64,000 nt of DNA from an uncultured Candidatus Saccharibacteria bacterium (GCA_947168825.1 CAMVNH010000003.1:1-64000), one strand, 5' to 3'. Numbered from the stretch's first letter, positions 1 through 8,335 are shown. Translations and numbers: made by a program. Notes: generated from the sequence alone by a model not told the origin.

Positions 1-27
1 ACTAGCAAGGTGCCAAATTATACGAGT

Positions 28-52
28 AGGCTGCGGAAACGCAGCCTTTCGT
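28..52 (+). terminator. Intrinsic terminator of an upstream plus-strand gene
   Basis: An 8-bp stem AGGCTGCG / CGCAGCCT (28-35 and 40-47) with a GAAA loop is followed by the T-rich run TTTCGTCTT. The gene it would terminate lies before the window. On the minus strand the stem is not followed by a T-run, so it does not serve the surface-protein gene that ends at 67. Confidence 0.6.
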
Positions 53-66
53 CTTATCTAGAGTTT

Positions 67-1158
67 TTAATTCCGAGCCACACAGCGGACCGAAAGTCCA
101 GCTGTTTTTTGATTATAATTCATACCACCAAGATCGACATCAAAATTCGCCGCGACCAAGTTTGCTACATCCGCTGTCCAATAGTCCGCCCAATCTTCTT
201 CACCGCCAGTAATACCGTTATAATAATAATCACCGGCCAGCGCAAATGAAAACGGCGCGTCCGTCAATAGATCAACGAGCGAAGATTCTTCAGTCCCATC
301 ATGCAGATTATAAATATCAAGAAGCTTCGTCATACTGCTCAGACCTTCGGATTTTGGCAACATCCACCCTTTTGGACAAATACTTGAATTAGTTGTTCTT
401 TCCGACATATAATATTTTCCTGTACCCGCCGTAGCCGCATACCAGTTATAATAATTTCCATACTCAACAGAGTGCGAATTGTATGAATGGTCGATATTTA
501 CTTCCTCCTCAGTTGGCTGCCCAGAGCCCCATCTTGCACCAACATTCGTCTGTGTGGTATTGGCTGGAGTAAAATCAACGAAGATATCTGAATCCTCAGG
601 GTGCAAAGTCCGTCCTGAATATAGATTTAATCGAAGATTTTGGCTCATCCAGCATTTTCCGTCCGCCAATTTTCGAATAAGATAGGTTGTATCATCTCGA
701 GAATCTGTTAAAACCGTTTCTGGTACATTGGCGTTAATCTGTAATGAATCCCCAACAAAAGCAGTCGGAGTCGGCGTAGCATCACAAATTTCCGGAGTCA
801 TTTCTTGCATGTAAGAAATGTCGAAAATCATCTTCTGGTTAGCAGTATATTCTGGAATTACTGACCAGAATTCTTGTCCATCTGCCAGACTCTTTATCAC
901 GCGATAACCAGAAGCATTATCGGTCGTAACCTTCAGCGTTTTTTTATCTGTTGGCAAATAATTTTCAATCTCATAACGCAGGCTTGCCGAAAGCGAGGCT
1001 TGGCTACTTGGTACACCTTCGCCGTCATCAAAATCATCCTCAGCAGTAATCGGCGCCATTAGCATAGATGGCAACATCATTATCACAAAAAGTGGCGCGA
1101 ACAGTAAAACGCACGCGCGCACTACATATTTTCCCAAAACTAGCGTCTTGTCGCTCAT
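67..1158 (-). CDS. Membrane-anchored surface protein with FISUMP (Fib_succ_major) domain
   Basis: This 363-residue protein begins with a short basic stretch and a hydrophobic segment (about 12-35) that acts as a signal or membrane anchor, so the bulk should lie outside the cell. The C-terminal part (about 165-363) carries hallmarks of the Fibrobacter succinogenes major paralogous domain: LADGKCWM-NLRL, YYNWYAAT, ICPKGWxLP and a terminal SVRCV. A weaker copy of the first motif (SLADGQEFW) occurs near residue 90. Cysteines are conserved in pairs, which fits disulfide-stabilised extracellular folds. The start follows a TATAAT box with a leader of about 30 nt. The ligand is unknown. Confidence 0.8.
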   Translation of the reverse strand: MSDKTLVLGKYVVRACVLLFAPLFVIMMLPSMLMAPITAEDDFDDGEGVPSSQASLSASLRYEIENYLPTDKKTLKVTTDNASGYRVIKSLADGQEFWSVIPEYTANQKMIFDISYMQEMTPEICDATPTPTAFVGDSLQINANVPETVLTDSRDDTTYLIRKLADGKCWMSQNLRLNLYSGRTLHPEDSDIFVDFTPANTTQTNVGARWGSGQPTEEEVNIDHSYNSHSVEYGNYYNWYAATAGTGKYYMSERTTNSSICPKGWMLPKSEGLSSMTKLLDIYNLHDGTEESSLVDLLTDAPFSFALAGDYYYNGITGGEEDWADYWTADVANLVAANFDVDLGGMNYNQKTAGLSVRCVARN

Positions 1159-1220
1159 CTGTTATATATAACTCTTATACTTATAATTATATCACAGACG
1201 AGCGACAGCTACAAGCTTTA

Positions 1221-2390
1221 CTACTTGGTTTCCTCAGAAGTTTCTGCCGCTTCAGCTTCCGCTTCGGCTTTATCGGCAGATACCTCGTTCTCACCCTCTG
1301 CATCTTCAAGTGCTGAAAGTAGAGAATCTTCTACGTTGGCTCGCTTCTTTTTCTTCGGCGCCTCAGCTAGTTCAATGTCTAGATCATAGCCGGTCAACTT
1401 GGAAGCAAGTCGGACGTTCTGACCCTGACGACCAATAGCAATGGATTGCTGATCCTCATTTACATAAACCTTAGCCTTCTTACCGTCAATCTCAACTTTC
1501 GAAATTTCAGCTGGAGATAGAGCCTCACGGATGTATTCGGAAGCGTTATCACTCCAGTTAATCACATCAATTTTTTCACGATCGCCAATCTCATTCATCA
1601 CGGCTTGGACGCGCACGCCACGACCACCCACGAATGTTCCGACTGGATCAACGCCTGGCACGGTCGACATTACGGCAATCTTGGTACGCTTTCCAGCTTC
1701 GCGGGCAATTGCTCGAATTTCTACGGTCCCATTTTCAACTTCTGGTACTTCCTGGCGGAATAGATATTCAACAAATTCTGCCGAACCACGAGTCAAAATC
1801 AACTGTGCTCCACGGTCGTTACGCTCGATTTCTTTAATCATTACCTTGATACGAGAACCGACGGAATAATATTCGCCCTCAATTTGTTCAGACTTCGGCA
1901 TAATACCAGAGGCCTTGCCAATATCAATGCGTACAAGTTTCGGCTCCACACGTGCAATCATACCAGTCACGACAGTACCAACTTTATCCTCAAATGCTGC
2001 AAGCACGGCATCGCGCTCCGCTTCACGTAATCTCTGAACTACAACTTGCTTTGCGGTCATACTGGCTACGCGTCCGAACGAGGTAACTTTGAAAGCTTCT
2101 TCTACAGTCTCACCGACTTTTTTACCACCAGCTTCACCCTCAGGAATCTCAGTTGCTGGATTGTAGGCCAAACCATCTTCGATTACTTCGCGAGAAACGT
2201 AAACCGTCGCTTCACCGGTCTTTGTGTTCAATTCGGCACGTACATTCATGTCACGGTCGCCATTATCACGTCGCCAAGCCGCTGCAATTGCAGTCTCGAT
2301 TACGTCTAGTACAGTCTCTTCCGGCAAATCTTTTTCTTCAGCGATAACTTTTACCATTGTCGCCATTTGTTTCAGGTCTAAACCTTCCAT
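1221..2390 (-). CDS. nusA: Transcription termination/antitermination factor NusA
   Basis: NusA binds RNA polymerase and nascent RNA to control pausing, termination and antitermination. The 389-residue protein has the standard order: RNA-polymerase-binding N-terminal domain (about 1-130), S1 domain (about 135-205), then KH1 and KH2 (about 230-350). It ends in a Lys/Glu/Ala-rich tail instead of the acidic repeats seen in Proteobacteria. The start has an AAAGGA ribosome site. The gene is transcribed away from ruvB, with its own promoter at 2445-2473. It stands alone here, not in the usual rimP-nusA-infB operon. Confidence 0.95.
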   Translation of the reverse strand: MEGLDLKQMATMVKVIAEEKDLPEETVLDVIETAIAAAWRRDNGDRDMNVRAELNTKTGEATVYVSREVIEDGLAYNPATEIPEGEAGGKKVGETVEEAFKVTSFGRVASMTAKQVVVQRLREAERDAVLAAFEDKVGTVVTGMIARVEPKLVRIDIGKASGIMPKSEQIEGEYYSVGSRIKVMIKEIERNDRGAQLILTRGSAEFVEYLFRQEVPEVENGTVEIRAIAREAGKRTKIAVMSTVPGVDPVGTFVGGRGVRVQAVMNEIGDREKIDVINWSDNASEYIREALSPAEISKVEIDGKKAKVYVNEDQQSIAIGRQGQNVRLASKLTGYDLDIELAEAPKKKKRANVEDSLLSALEDAEGENEVSADKAEAEAEAAETSEETK

Positions 2391-2444
2391 TTAAAATCCT
2401 TTCATATTAAAATTGCCGGCCCTTCCGGGTCGGTCTTACTATTA

Positions 2445-2473
2445 ATTATATCTATCTAATCAAGCATTGTCAA
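2445..2473 (-). promoter_or_regulatory. nusA promoter (-35/-10)
   Basis: Read on the minus strand, TTGACA (2473-2468) and TATAAT (2450-2445) are separated by exactly 17 nt, a consensus housekeeping promoter. The predicted leader of about 48 nt contains a GC-rich hairpin (CCGG...CCGG, about 2415-2429) before the ribosome-binding site, a possible autoregulatory element. Confidence 0.8.
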
Positions 2474-2515
2474 GCATCTTGGACAAAATTATCAAGCTAG
2501 GCTATAATAAAGCAA

Positions 2516-3550
2516 ATGGGAATTGAACGTGTTATTGATACTACGATCCACGAAGACGACCAAGCAGAGGAGATTATTGAAAAATCCCTTAGGCCGCTGA
2601 ATTTTGAGGACTATATCGGCCAGGAACGCATGAAGAATAACCTTAAGCTTGCCATTGACGCCGTTAAAAAACGGAGATCGAAAGACGATAAAACCGCCGC
2701 CCTCGACCATATATTATTATATGGCCCTCCCGGTCTCGGTAAGACTACCATGGCTAACGTTATCGCTCATGAACTTGGTGCAAACTTAAGAGTAACCTCT
2801 GGTCCAGCCATTGAGCGTGCTGGTGATCTCGCCAGTATTCTTACTAATCTCCAAGAAGGCGATGTACTCTTCATCGATGAAATTCATCGTTTACGTCGTG
2901 CTGTTGAAGAGGTCTTATACTCCGCGATGGAGGACTACAAACTCGATATCGTTATCGGTAAAGGTCCTGCCGCCCGCAGTGTTCGCCTCGACCTTCCACA
3001 TTTTACGGTCATCGGTGCTACGACTAGAACTGGCTCATTAGCTGGACCACTTCGTGATCGTTTTGGTATGCTTCATCGTCTCGAATACTATCGTGAAAAT
3101 GAGATTGAAAAAATCATTGAGCGTACGTCTTCGATTCTTGACACCAAGATTCAACCCGAAGCAGTCAACCTTCTTGCTACACGTTCTCGTCGCACCCCAC
3201 GTATTGCTAACCGTTTAGTCAGAAGAGTCCGTGATTATGCTGATGTTAACGGCGATGGTATCATTGACCAAGAAATCGCCGAAAAGTCTCTCGCCCTTAT
3301 GGAAATTGATGATCTCGGTCTTGACCCGGCCGATCGCAATATGCTGAGCCTCATGCTTGAAAATTACGGCGATCGCCCAGTTGGGCTTACTACTATTGCC
3401 GCCCTTACTGGAGACGAAGCCTCAACCGTCGAGGATTATTACGAGCCTTATCTTCTTCAACTTGGCCTTATTGAACGTACTCCACGCGGTCGTCGCGTTA
3501 CCAAAAAAGCCGAAAAACATCTCGAAAAGACAAGACAGATGTCCCGATAA
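2516..3550 (+). CDS. ruvB: Holliday junction branch migration helicase RuvB
   Basis: RuvB is the AAA+ motor that drives branch migration of Holliday junctions with RuvA. The 344-residue protein is full length. Walker A is GPPGLGKTT (residues 70-78) and Walker B is LFIDEIH (about 118-124). A sensor motif (GATTRTG) and a C-terminal winged-helix domain follow. ruvA and ruvC are not adjacent. The ATG lies 7 nt after a TATAAT box (2503-2508), so the message is probably leaderless. The promoter region is shared back-to-back with nusA. Confidence 0.97.
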   Translation: MGIERVIDTTIHEDDQAEEIIEKSLRPLNFEDYIGQERMKNNLKLAIDAVKKRRSKDDKTAALDHILLYGPPGLGKTTMANVIAHELGANLRVTSGPAIERAGDLASILTNLQEGDVLFIDEIHRLRRAVEEVLYSAMEDYKLDIVIGKGPAARSVRLDLPHFTVIGATTRTGSLAGPLRDRFGMLHRLEYYRENEIEKIIERTSSILDTKIQPEAVNLLATRSRRTPRIANRLVRRVRDYADVNGDGIIDQEIAEKSLALMEIDDLGLDPADRNMLSLMLENYGDRPVGLTTIAALTGDEASTVEDYYEPYLLQLGLIERTPRGRRVTKKAEKHLEKTRQMSR

Positions 3551-3628
3551 TTTAAGATGATTTAGTATATTTACGGGGATTTTCGGGGGGTTTTCAAGAT
3601 AGGAACTTTGTGATATAATCAACGAAGT

Positions 3629-3705
3629 GGCACGGTAGCTCAGTTGGTTAGAGCGTGGGACTCATAAGCCCAAGGTCACTGGTTCAATCCCAGTCCGTGC
3701 TACCA
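3629..3705 (+). tRNA. tRNA-Met (CAT), elongator type
   Basis: A 77-nt cloverleaf with acceptor GGCACGG/CCGTGCT, D-arm AGCTCAGTTGG, anticodon loop CTCATAA, T-arm GGTTCAATCC and an encoded CCA. The A31-G39 pair closing the anticodon stem is non-Watson-Crick. The weak 1:72 pair (G-T) could hint at an initiator, but there is no GGG/CCC anticodon stem, so elongator Met is preferred. Lysidine-modified Ile2 cannot be excluded. A TATAAT box lies immediately upstream (3612-3619). Confidence 0.93.
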
Positions 3706-3732
3706 TTTTTTATTTTGTGATATAATTAGGTT

Positions 3733-4125
3733 ATGAGAAAAAGCAAAACTGGTTTTACGATTTTGGAACTTGCAATAGTGGTTGCGTTTGCATCACTAGC
3801 AGTAGTATTATTCTTTGTGCAGAAGGCAAATGTCGACGCGATGGACCGCGACGATGATAGAAAAACCGCCATAAATGCCATGTACTACGCACTAGAAGAA
3901 GGTTTTTATGCTGAGAACGGTTATTATCCGGAGACGATATCAGAGAAGAACTTGACCGTAATCGACCCGGCATTGTTTACGGATCCATCTGGAATCAACC
4001 TCGGTGAAGAAGGATGCTCTTATACCTACGATCCAGCAAACTGCGAAGATGGAAAATGCAAAGAGTATGTCCTACGAGCAGCACTAGAAAAAGAGGAAGT
4101 CTACGTAAAGAAGAGTCGAAGTTAA
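3733..4125 (+). CDS. Type IV pilin-like protein (prepilin)
   Basis: This 130-residue protein has a class III signal: a short basic leader ending in Gly, then FTILE with Glu at +5, and a hydrophobic helix (about 8-28). Prepilin peptidase would cut between G7 and F8. The globular part is short and holds two cysteines (GCSYTY... NCEDGKC region) that may form a C-terminal loop as in pseudopilins. No pilus assembly genes are nearby, so it is a solitary minor pilin or pseudopilin. The ATG is 6 nt after TATAAT (3721-3726), predicting a leaderless mRNA. Confidence 0.85.
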   Translation: MRKSKTGFTILELAIVVAFASLAVVLFFVQKANVDAMDRDDDRKTAINAMYYALEEGFYAENGYYPETISEKNLTVIDPALFTDPSGINLGEEGCSYTYDPANCEDGKCKEYVLRAALEKEEVYVKKSRS

Positions 4126-4128
4126 AAA

Positions 4129-4713
4129 CTATTTTTTCTTATTTTCTTTAGCAATATGAACTAGATGCGTGATCGCATCTAGTTCTTTTTTCGGAATAGC
4201 AGCATATTTAAATGTGTATGTTGTTTCCTCACCAACGGTAGACAAACGAATCGTACCGATGTGGAAAAGGTGGTCAACGAGTCCAACCTGACGATAACTC
4301 ACATCCTCAATCGAAGAAAGATCAATAACATTAGTCGAGCGCGAAAACAGGGAAAGAGCCTGATAATGGAAGAGACGGTTGTTTGATACAACAAGACGAT
4401 TACTGCGGTAGACATGCTGCGCGATAAAAGCTGCCATAATACTCACACCGAGCAGAATGAAAATAATCAGATAAAGATAAGCAATAGCGGTAGAATTTAG
4501 GCCGAGCGTGGCTGAAGTATTTGCATCAGTCCACATCAGAGTTAAACATAACGAAAGCACAAAAATTGCGAGAAAAGCCAATCCCCAAATTAGGGTTAAA
4601 CCAATCGGCGCACGATGGATGTCAAACTCAACATATTCCCCCTCTTCAAGGTTCAAGCCAGGAAAATCTTTCTGGCTGCGGGCGTGATGAAGTTTTACTA
4701 AATCTTCTTTCAT
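4129..4713 (-). CDS. PH domain-containing membrane protein
   Basis: This 194-residue protein has two transmembrane helices (about 37-62 and 73-97) followed by a bacterial PH-like domain (about 105-185; NRLVVSNNRLFHYQ...STNVIDLSSIEDVSYRQ), the bPH_2 arrangement. The N-terminal 30 residues are cytoplasmic. Function in the family is poorly defined, probably membrane-associated scaffolding or envelope stress. The start has an AGGAG site after a leader of about 20 nt. The gene converges with the pilin-like gene, ending 3 nt from it. Confidence 0.8.
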   Translation of the reverse strand: MKEDLVKLHHARSQKDFPGLNLEEGEYVEFDIHRAPIGLTLIWGLAFLAIFVLSLCLTLMWTDANTSATLGLNSTAIAYLYLIIFILLGVSIMAAFIAQHVYRSNRLVVSNNRLFHYQALSLFSRSTNVIDLSSIEDVSYRQVGLVDHLFHIGTIRLSTVGEETTYTFKYAAIPKKELDAITHLVHIAKENKKK

Positions 4714-4858
4714 AGCCTACTCCTGCTTTTTCTAATTATATCACAAGTCGCAAAAAAAGAAAATGGTACCGCCTTAAATTTATGGATACTGTTTGTATTT
4801 TTTTTGACGTCCATGATACAATAAGCGGCGTATTGAACCCCTAGAAAGGAGGAAGTCT

Positions 4859-4921
4859 ATGAGTTTGACCCTGAAATCGCATGAGCCCATACAATCCCCT
4901 GGCTTTTTCTTTTGGGTATAG
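4859..4921 (+). CDS. Possible 20-aa micro-ORF with strong ribosome site
   Basis: An AAAGGAGG site 6-7 nt before an ATG opens a 20-codon frame (MSLTLKSHEP... ending FFFWV) that stops at 4921. A perfect hairpin terminator follows 5 nt later, and a plausible promoter (TTGTAT / TACAAT) precedes it. The unit is therefore a self-contained short transcript of about 120 nt. It could be a leader peptide, a hydrophobic small protein, or an sRNA with an incidental frame. No homologue is recognised. Confidence 0.45.
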   Translation: MSLTLKSHEPIQSPGFFFWV

Positions 4922-4926
4922 CGGCC

Positions 4927-4955
4927 AAACCCCCGCGAAAGCGGGGGTTTATTTG
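4927..4955 (+). terminator. Intrinsic terminator after the micro-ORF
   Basis: Ten-bp stem AAACCCCCGC / GCGGGGGTTT (4927-4936, 4941-4950) with GAAA tetraloop and a following ATTTG. It is strong on the plus strand. On the minus strand it could also close the transcript running from tRNA-Ser. Confidence 0.8.
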
Positions 4956-4997
4956 CCTAAGTTTTCTCGTAATAATCAAATAACGCCATCAACAAAA

Positions 4998-5083
4998 TGG
5001 CGGAAAGGACAGGATTCGAACCTGCGGATGTTTCCATCTCTGGTTTTCAAGACCAGTGCCTTCAACCACTCGGCCACCTTTCC
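4998..5083 (-). tRNA. tRNA-Ser (TGA)
   Basis: An 86-nt class II tRNA with acceptor GGAAAGG/CCTTTCC, anticodon loop CTTGAAA (anticodon TGA), a long variable arm (GATGGAAACATC), T-arm GGTTCGAATCC, discriminator G and encoded CCA. Confidence 0.96.
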
Positions 5084-5159
5084 ACCTATAATTATATCAC
5101 AAAACCTAGAATTATGTTATAATAAATGTAAGTATTTCAACAATAACTAAGGAGCTAAA

Positions 5160-5861
5160 ATGTCAGGACACAGTAAATGGGAAACTACCAAGCGCCAGAA
5201 AGCCGTCGTCGACGCAAAACGCGGTGCACTTTTCACCAAGATTGGTAATCAGATTGCGATTGCCGCTCGCGCCGGTGCTGACCCAGCTATGAACCCAAGT
5301 CTTGCTATGGTGCTTGAAAAAGCACGTCACGCAAATATGCCTAAGGCTAATATTGAACGCGCTATTGCTCGTGCTAGTTCGAAAGAAGGCGCGGCTTTGA
5401 TCGAGGAAACTTATGAGGCTTACGGACCAGGTGGTATCGGCGTGATTATCGAGGTCGCTACCGATAATAAAAATCGTACTATGCCGGAAGTTAGAAACAC
5501 TCTCCAGAAAAATGGTGGCCGCATGGCTGATCCGGGTAGTGTCATGTTCCAGTTCGAGCGCAAAGGTGTGATTTTCGTCAGCAATAAGGGTGAAGATGCG
5601 TTAATGGCTGCTCTTGATGCTGGTGCTGAAGATGCAACCGAAGAAGATGATGGCATCGAGATTATTACTGCTCCTTCCGATCTTGCAAAGGTTCGCCAAG
5701 CACTTGTGGATGCTGGCATGGAAATTCAATCTGCTGAATTGAAATACGTCGCCAGTAGTAGTGTCGCGCTCGAGGGTGACGATGCTGAAAAAGCCGAAAA
5801 GCTTCTTGATGCTGTTGACGATCTTGATGATGTTGTCGCTGTTCATACTAACATGGCCTAG
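5160..5861 (+). CDS. yebC: YebC/PmpR-family transcription or translation factor
   Basis: This 233-residue protein is full length for the YebC/TACO1 family. It begins with the diagnostic MSGHSKW and has the KARxANMPKxNIERAI helix, then YGPGG and the NKNRT-ExR segment of the central domain. Family members act as DNA-binding regulators or, as shown for TACO1 and YebC, help ribosomes through difficult motifs. The start has AAGGAG 6 nt upstream and TATAAT at about 5119. uppP follows 18 nt later with its own -10 box. Confidence 0.95.
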   Translation: MSGHSKWETTKRQKAVVDAKRGALFTKIGNQIAIAARAGADPAMNPSLAMVLEKARHANMPKANIERAIARASSKEGAALIEETYEAYGPGGIGVIIEVATDNKNRTMPEVRNTLQKNGGRMADPGSVMFQFERKGVIFVSNKGEDALMAALDAGAEDATEEDDGIEIITAPSDLAKVRQALVDAGMEIQSAELKYVASSSVALEGDDAEKAEKLLDAVDDLDDVVAVHTNMA

Positions 5862-5879
5862 TCGTGTTATAATTAAACC

Positions 5880-6686
5880 ATGAGTTTATTTATCGCGATT
5901 ATTCTTGGTCTTGTTCAGGGTCTCACCGAATTTATTCCGGTTTCTTCCTCTGGGCATCTCGAAATCATTCAGCATATTTTGAATAGTTCTCGCCCTGATG
6001 ATTTCCATTATTTTCTTGAATTAATTAATTTTGGCACACTTCTCGCACTGATTATTTATTACCGTCAAAAAATCGTCGAAATTTTGATAGACATCTTTAA
6101 AAAACGGAATTTTAAACTCGCAATTAATGTTATTATCACTTGTATTCCGGCAGGGCTTGCTGGATTGATTTTCGGTGACCTTATCGAGAATGCTTCATTT
6201 TTCTCGTCGCTTACGACCATTGCTATTGCTATGGGCGTCGTCGGTTTTCTGATGGTAATCGCCGACAGACTTCCACATCTTTCAAAACTCAAGAACGAGG
6301 ATGGGCTTACCAAACCCCGCGCTCTCGGCATCGGTCTTGCTCAGACCTTTGCACTCATACCTGGCGTTTCACGTTCTGGCTCCACCATTGTAGCCGGTCG
6401 TGTTGCCGGGCTAGATTCCGAATCTGCTGCTGACTATTCTTTTCTCGTTTCGATCCCACTCATGACTGCCGTTTGTCTGAAGACGCTTATCAGTTCATCT
6501 GCACGTGAATATCTATTCGCCAACTTCGCGGTGCTTATGGCATCGAATCTAGTTGCCTTCATCGCCGGCTTTTTCGCAATTAGTTTTGTATTGAAATATC
6601 TCAAGCGTCCTGGCAGTCTTAAGACGTTTGGCTATTATCGTTTGGTTCTTGCTGGTTTTGTTCTGGTTTTCCAGCTCCTTCTTTAG
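5880..6686 (+). CDS. uppP: Undecaprenyl-diphosphatase UppP (BacA)
   Basis: UppP removes one phosphate from undecaprenyl pyrophosphate to recycle the lipid carrier for peptidoglycan and glycan export. The 268-residue integral membrane protein has both family signatures: QGLTEFIPVSSSGH (about 14-27) with the catalytic Glu/Ser/His set, and PGVSRSGST (about 160-168) with the catalytic Arg. About eight transmembrane helices are visible. The ATG is 6 nt after TATAAT (5868-5873), right behind the yebC stop. The 3' end overlaps the convergent CBS gene by 68 nt. Confidence 0.96.
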   Translation: MSLFIAIILGLVQGLTEFIPVSSSGHLEIIQHILNSSRPDDFHYFLELINFGTLLALIIYYRQKIVEILIDIFKKRNFKLAINVIITCIPAGLAGLIFGDLIENASFFSSLTTIAIAMGVVGFLMVIADRLPHLSKLKNEDGLTKPRALGIGLAQTFALIPGVSRSGSTIVAGRVAGLDSESAADYSFLVSIPLMTAVCLKTLISSSAREYLFANFAVLMASNLVAFIAGFFAISFVLKYLKRPGSLKTFGYYRLVLAGFVLVFQLLL

Positions 6687-7338
6687 TTCGCCCGCGCTTC
6701 ATTACCGCCGCCAGATTACTGTCGCTTGAAAAATCATCTTTAGGCTCATATCCCAAAAGATGTGTCACTAGCATCTTATAAGTTAGTAACCCCACTACCT
6801 GGCCCTGGTCATTTATTACGATATAAAAGAATGAATTCGTCCTCAAAAACGCCGCAAAAGCCTGCTCGAGAGTATAATCATCTCGCAAATAATATACTGT
6901 TTTGCTCATATAGCTCGAAGCTCGGTCATTCGCACGAATCTCTAGCGAGTTTAACTTTTTAGTCTCAATCACCCCCACTACTTGCCGGCCATCGGAGCTT
7001 AGTACTGGAAATCTTGAATATCCAGACTGGTATAAGCGGTCCAGCATTAGCGGCCCCAGGAAATCATGCTCAAACACAAAAGTGATTTTATTTTTTGGCA
7101 GCATTATACTACTGACTTTACGATCGCGAAAACTAATTGCCGAAGCAATTGTTGCTCGGTCTTCACGCGATAATACTGAAAATGGCGTATTTTTAATAAT
7201 TTGCAGGAAAGCCTCAAGCGTTTTCGGGCTGTAAGTTGGCAGCTCATCCTCATCCTTTGGGCCACTAGTTTCACGGTAGTGTTCCAGTTTTGGATCGAGG
7301 TTTTTCACAAGTTTTTTCATGAATTCTTGCATAGTCAC
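6619..7338 (-). CDS. CBS-domain protein (CNNM/HlyC-like CBS pair without membrane domain)
   Basis: This 239-residue cytoplasmic protein carries a tandem CBS pair (about 75-200): KVSSIMLPKNKITFV...GYSRFPVLSSDGRQVVGVI, then ASSYMSKTVYYL...GQVVGLLTYK. CBS pairs bind adenine nucleotides or Mg-ATP and regulate partner domains. Similar modules sit behind DUF21 transporters, but no DUF21 segment is present here. The C-terminal 40 residues are polar and probably disordered. The last 68 nt are antisense to uppP. The start has a GGTGA-like site and a leader. Confidence 0.82.
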   Translation of the reverse strand: MTMQEFMKKLVKNLDPKLEHYRETSGPKDEDELPTYSPKTLEAFLQIIKNTPFSVLSREDRATIASAISFRDRKVSSIMLPKNKITFVFEHDFLGPLMLDRLYQSGYSRFPVLSSDGRQVVGVIETKKLNSLEIRANDRASSYMSKTVYYLRDDYTLEQAFAAFLRTNSFFYIVINDQGQVVGLLTYKMLVTHLLGYEPKDDFSSDSNLAAVMKRGRTKEGAGKPEQNQQEPNDNSQTS

Positions 7339-7391
7339 CTGCCGTTTTTTATGGTATTATATTAATTAGTATAGCATAAATTAGGAGTAAG

Positions 7392-8123
7392 ATGAAAAGA
7401 AGTTTCTCAAAATCTGGATTTTCGGTATTTGGGGTTGTCGCTGCTGTTTTGGCGCTGGCCGTCTTAGTTGGTCTTGCCGCCTGGAGCCTGATGGATAAAA
7501 AAGCAAATGAAGTCAACTACAGCAATTATGACTTCAATAACATCATCTATGGCAACGAAGATAATGGTGGCATTGGTGACCATGTAAAAGGCGATAAGAA
7601 CGCCCCGGTCGTTATCGTTGAGTATGCTGATTTTCAGTGTCCAGGTTGTGCTTCTGTTAATCCACGCGTAAATAAACTCGTCGAAGAATACAAGGGTAAG
7701 CTTGCCGTCGTCTATCGTAACTATCTGTTGTCCTATCATCAGAATGGCACTGCGGCCGCCTCTGCTGCCGAAGCTGCTGGCTTGCAAGGCTACTGGAAAG
7801 AGTATACTGATATGCTCTTTGCTAATCAGTCAAACTGGGAGGACATTGAGGCCGACGAAAGGGAAATGACCTTCTCCAGCTTATTTGAGGGAGTCTCAGA
7901 CGGTCAGGGTGATGTTGATAAATTTAAAGCCGACATGAAATCCAAAGAAGTCTCGAAAAAAATCAGTTTCGACATGGGTATTGGCAAAAAAGTCGATCTT
8001 CCTGGCACCCCAGCCTTCTATCTTGATGGCGAATATATCGACCTTTCTAGCGGTAAGACCGAAGAAGATTTTTATAACACTATGCGCAAAAAAATCGATG
8101 CCAAGCTAAAGGCTCAGAAATAG
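7392..8123 (+). CDS. Membrane-anchored DsbA-like thiol oxidoreductase
   Basis: This protein of 243 residues has an N-terminal membrane anchor (about 10-33) and a thioredoxin fold of the DsbA/Thioredoxin_4 type facing outside. The redox motif is CPGC (83-86) after VEYADFQ, and the cis-proline loop reads LPGTPAFYLDG (about residue 205). The likely role is forming or isomerising disulfides in secreted proteins. A second DsbA-like protein lies at 36983-37696. The gene has an AGGAG site and ends at a terminator it shares with the minus-strand 48-aa ORF. Confidence 0.88.
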   Translation: MKRSFSKSGFSVFGVVAAVLALAVLVGLAAWSLMDKKANEVNYSNYDFNNIIYGNEDNGGIGDHVKGDKNAPVVIVEYADFQCPGCASVNPRVNKLVEEYKGKLAVVYRNYLLSYHQNGTAAASAAEAAGLQGYWKEYTDMLFANQSNWEDIEADEREMTFSSLFEGVSDGQGDVDKFKADMKSKEVSKKISFDMGIGKKVDLPGTPAFYLDGEYIDLSSGKTEEDFYNTMRKKIDAKLKAQK

Positions 8124-8124
8124 C

Positions 8125-8154
8125 AAAATACCACCCCGAAGGGTGGTATTTTTT
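8125..8154. terminator. Bidirectional intrinsic terminator
   Basis: A 12-bp stem AAAATACCACCC / GGGTGGTATTTT with CGAA loop gives T-runs on both strands. It closes the DsbA-like gene (plus) and the 48-aa ORF (minus), whose stop codon is inside the T-run. Confidence 0.85.
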
Positions 8155-8299
8155 ATGCAATTTTCGTTTCGATAAACTCTTGCCATGGGGCAGGAGGAAT
8201 CTGTAACTTTTTACGAGCGTAAGCTCGCTTAAGTCCGATACGCATATTAAAGTTCATACTCCTGTTTAATTGCATCGTCTTTACGACCGACCGTGCCAT
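8153..8299 (-). CDS. Small basic protein of 48 aa, unknown
   Basis: An ATG at 8299 opens a 48-codon frame (MARSVVKTMQL... QEFIETKIA) that uses most of the space between the DsbA-like gene and aspS. It has a dedicated consensus promoter (8336-8364), a leader of about 30 nt and a terminator at its stop codon, so it is a complete transcription unit. The product is rich in Arg/Lys (GLKRAYARKKL) and ends in a short acidic helix. Internal Mets at codons 9, 15 and 19 are alternative starts, and an AGGAGT lies just before codon 15. I do not recognise the family. It could be a small ribosome- or nucleic-acid-binding protein. Confidence 0.6.
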   Translation of the reverse strand: MARSVVKTMQLNRSMNFNMRIGLKRAYARKKLQIPPAPWQEFIETKIA

Positions 8300-8335
8300 C
8301 TACAAAAATGACGTTCCGCAAAAGACGACCTATCT

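Noticed and set aside
10-249. Plus-strand ORF at the window start
   Set aside because: It is antisense to the FISUMP gene and overlaps the terminator at 28-52.
4881-5150. Plus-strand ORF of 89 codons
   Set aside because: It crosses the hairpin terminator and the antisense tRNA-Ser, and it lacks a ribosome site.
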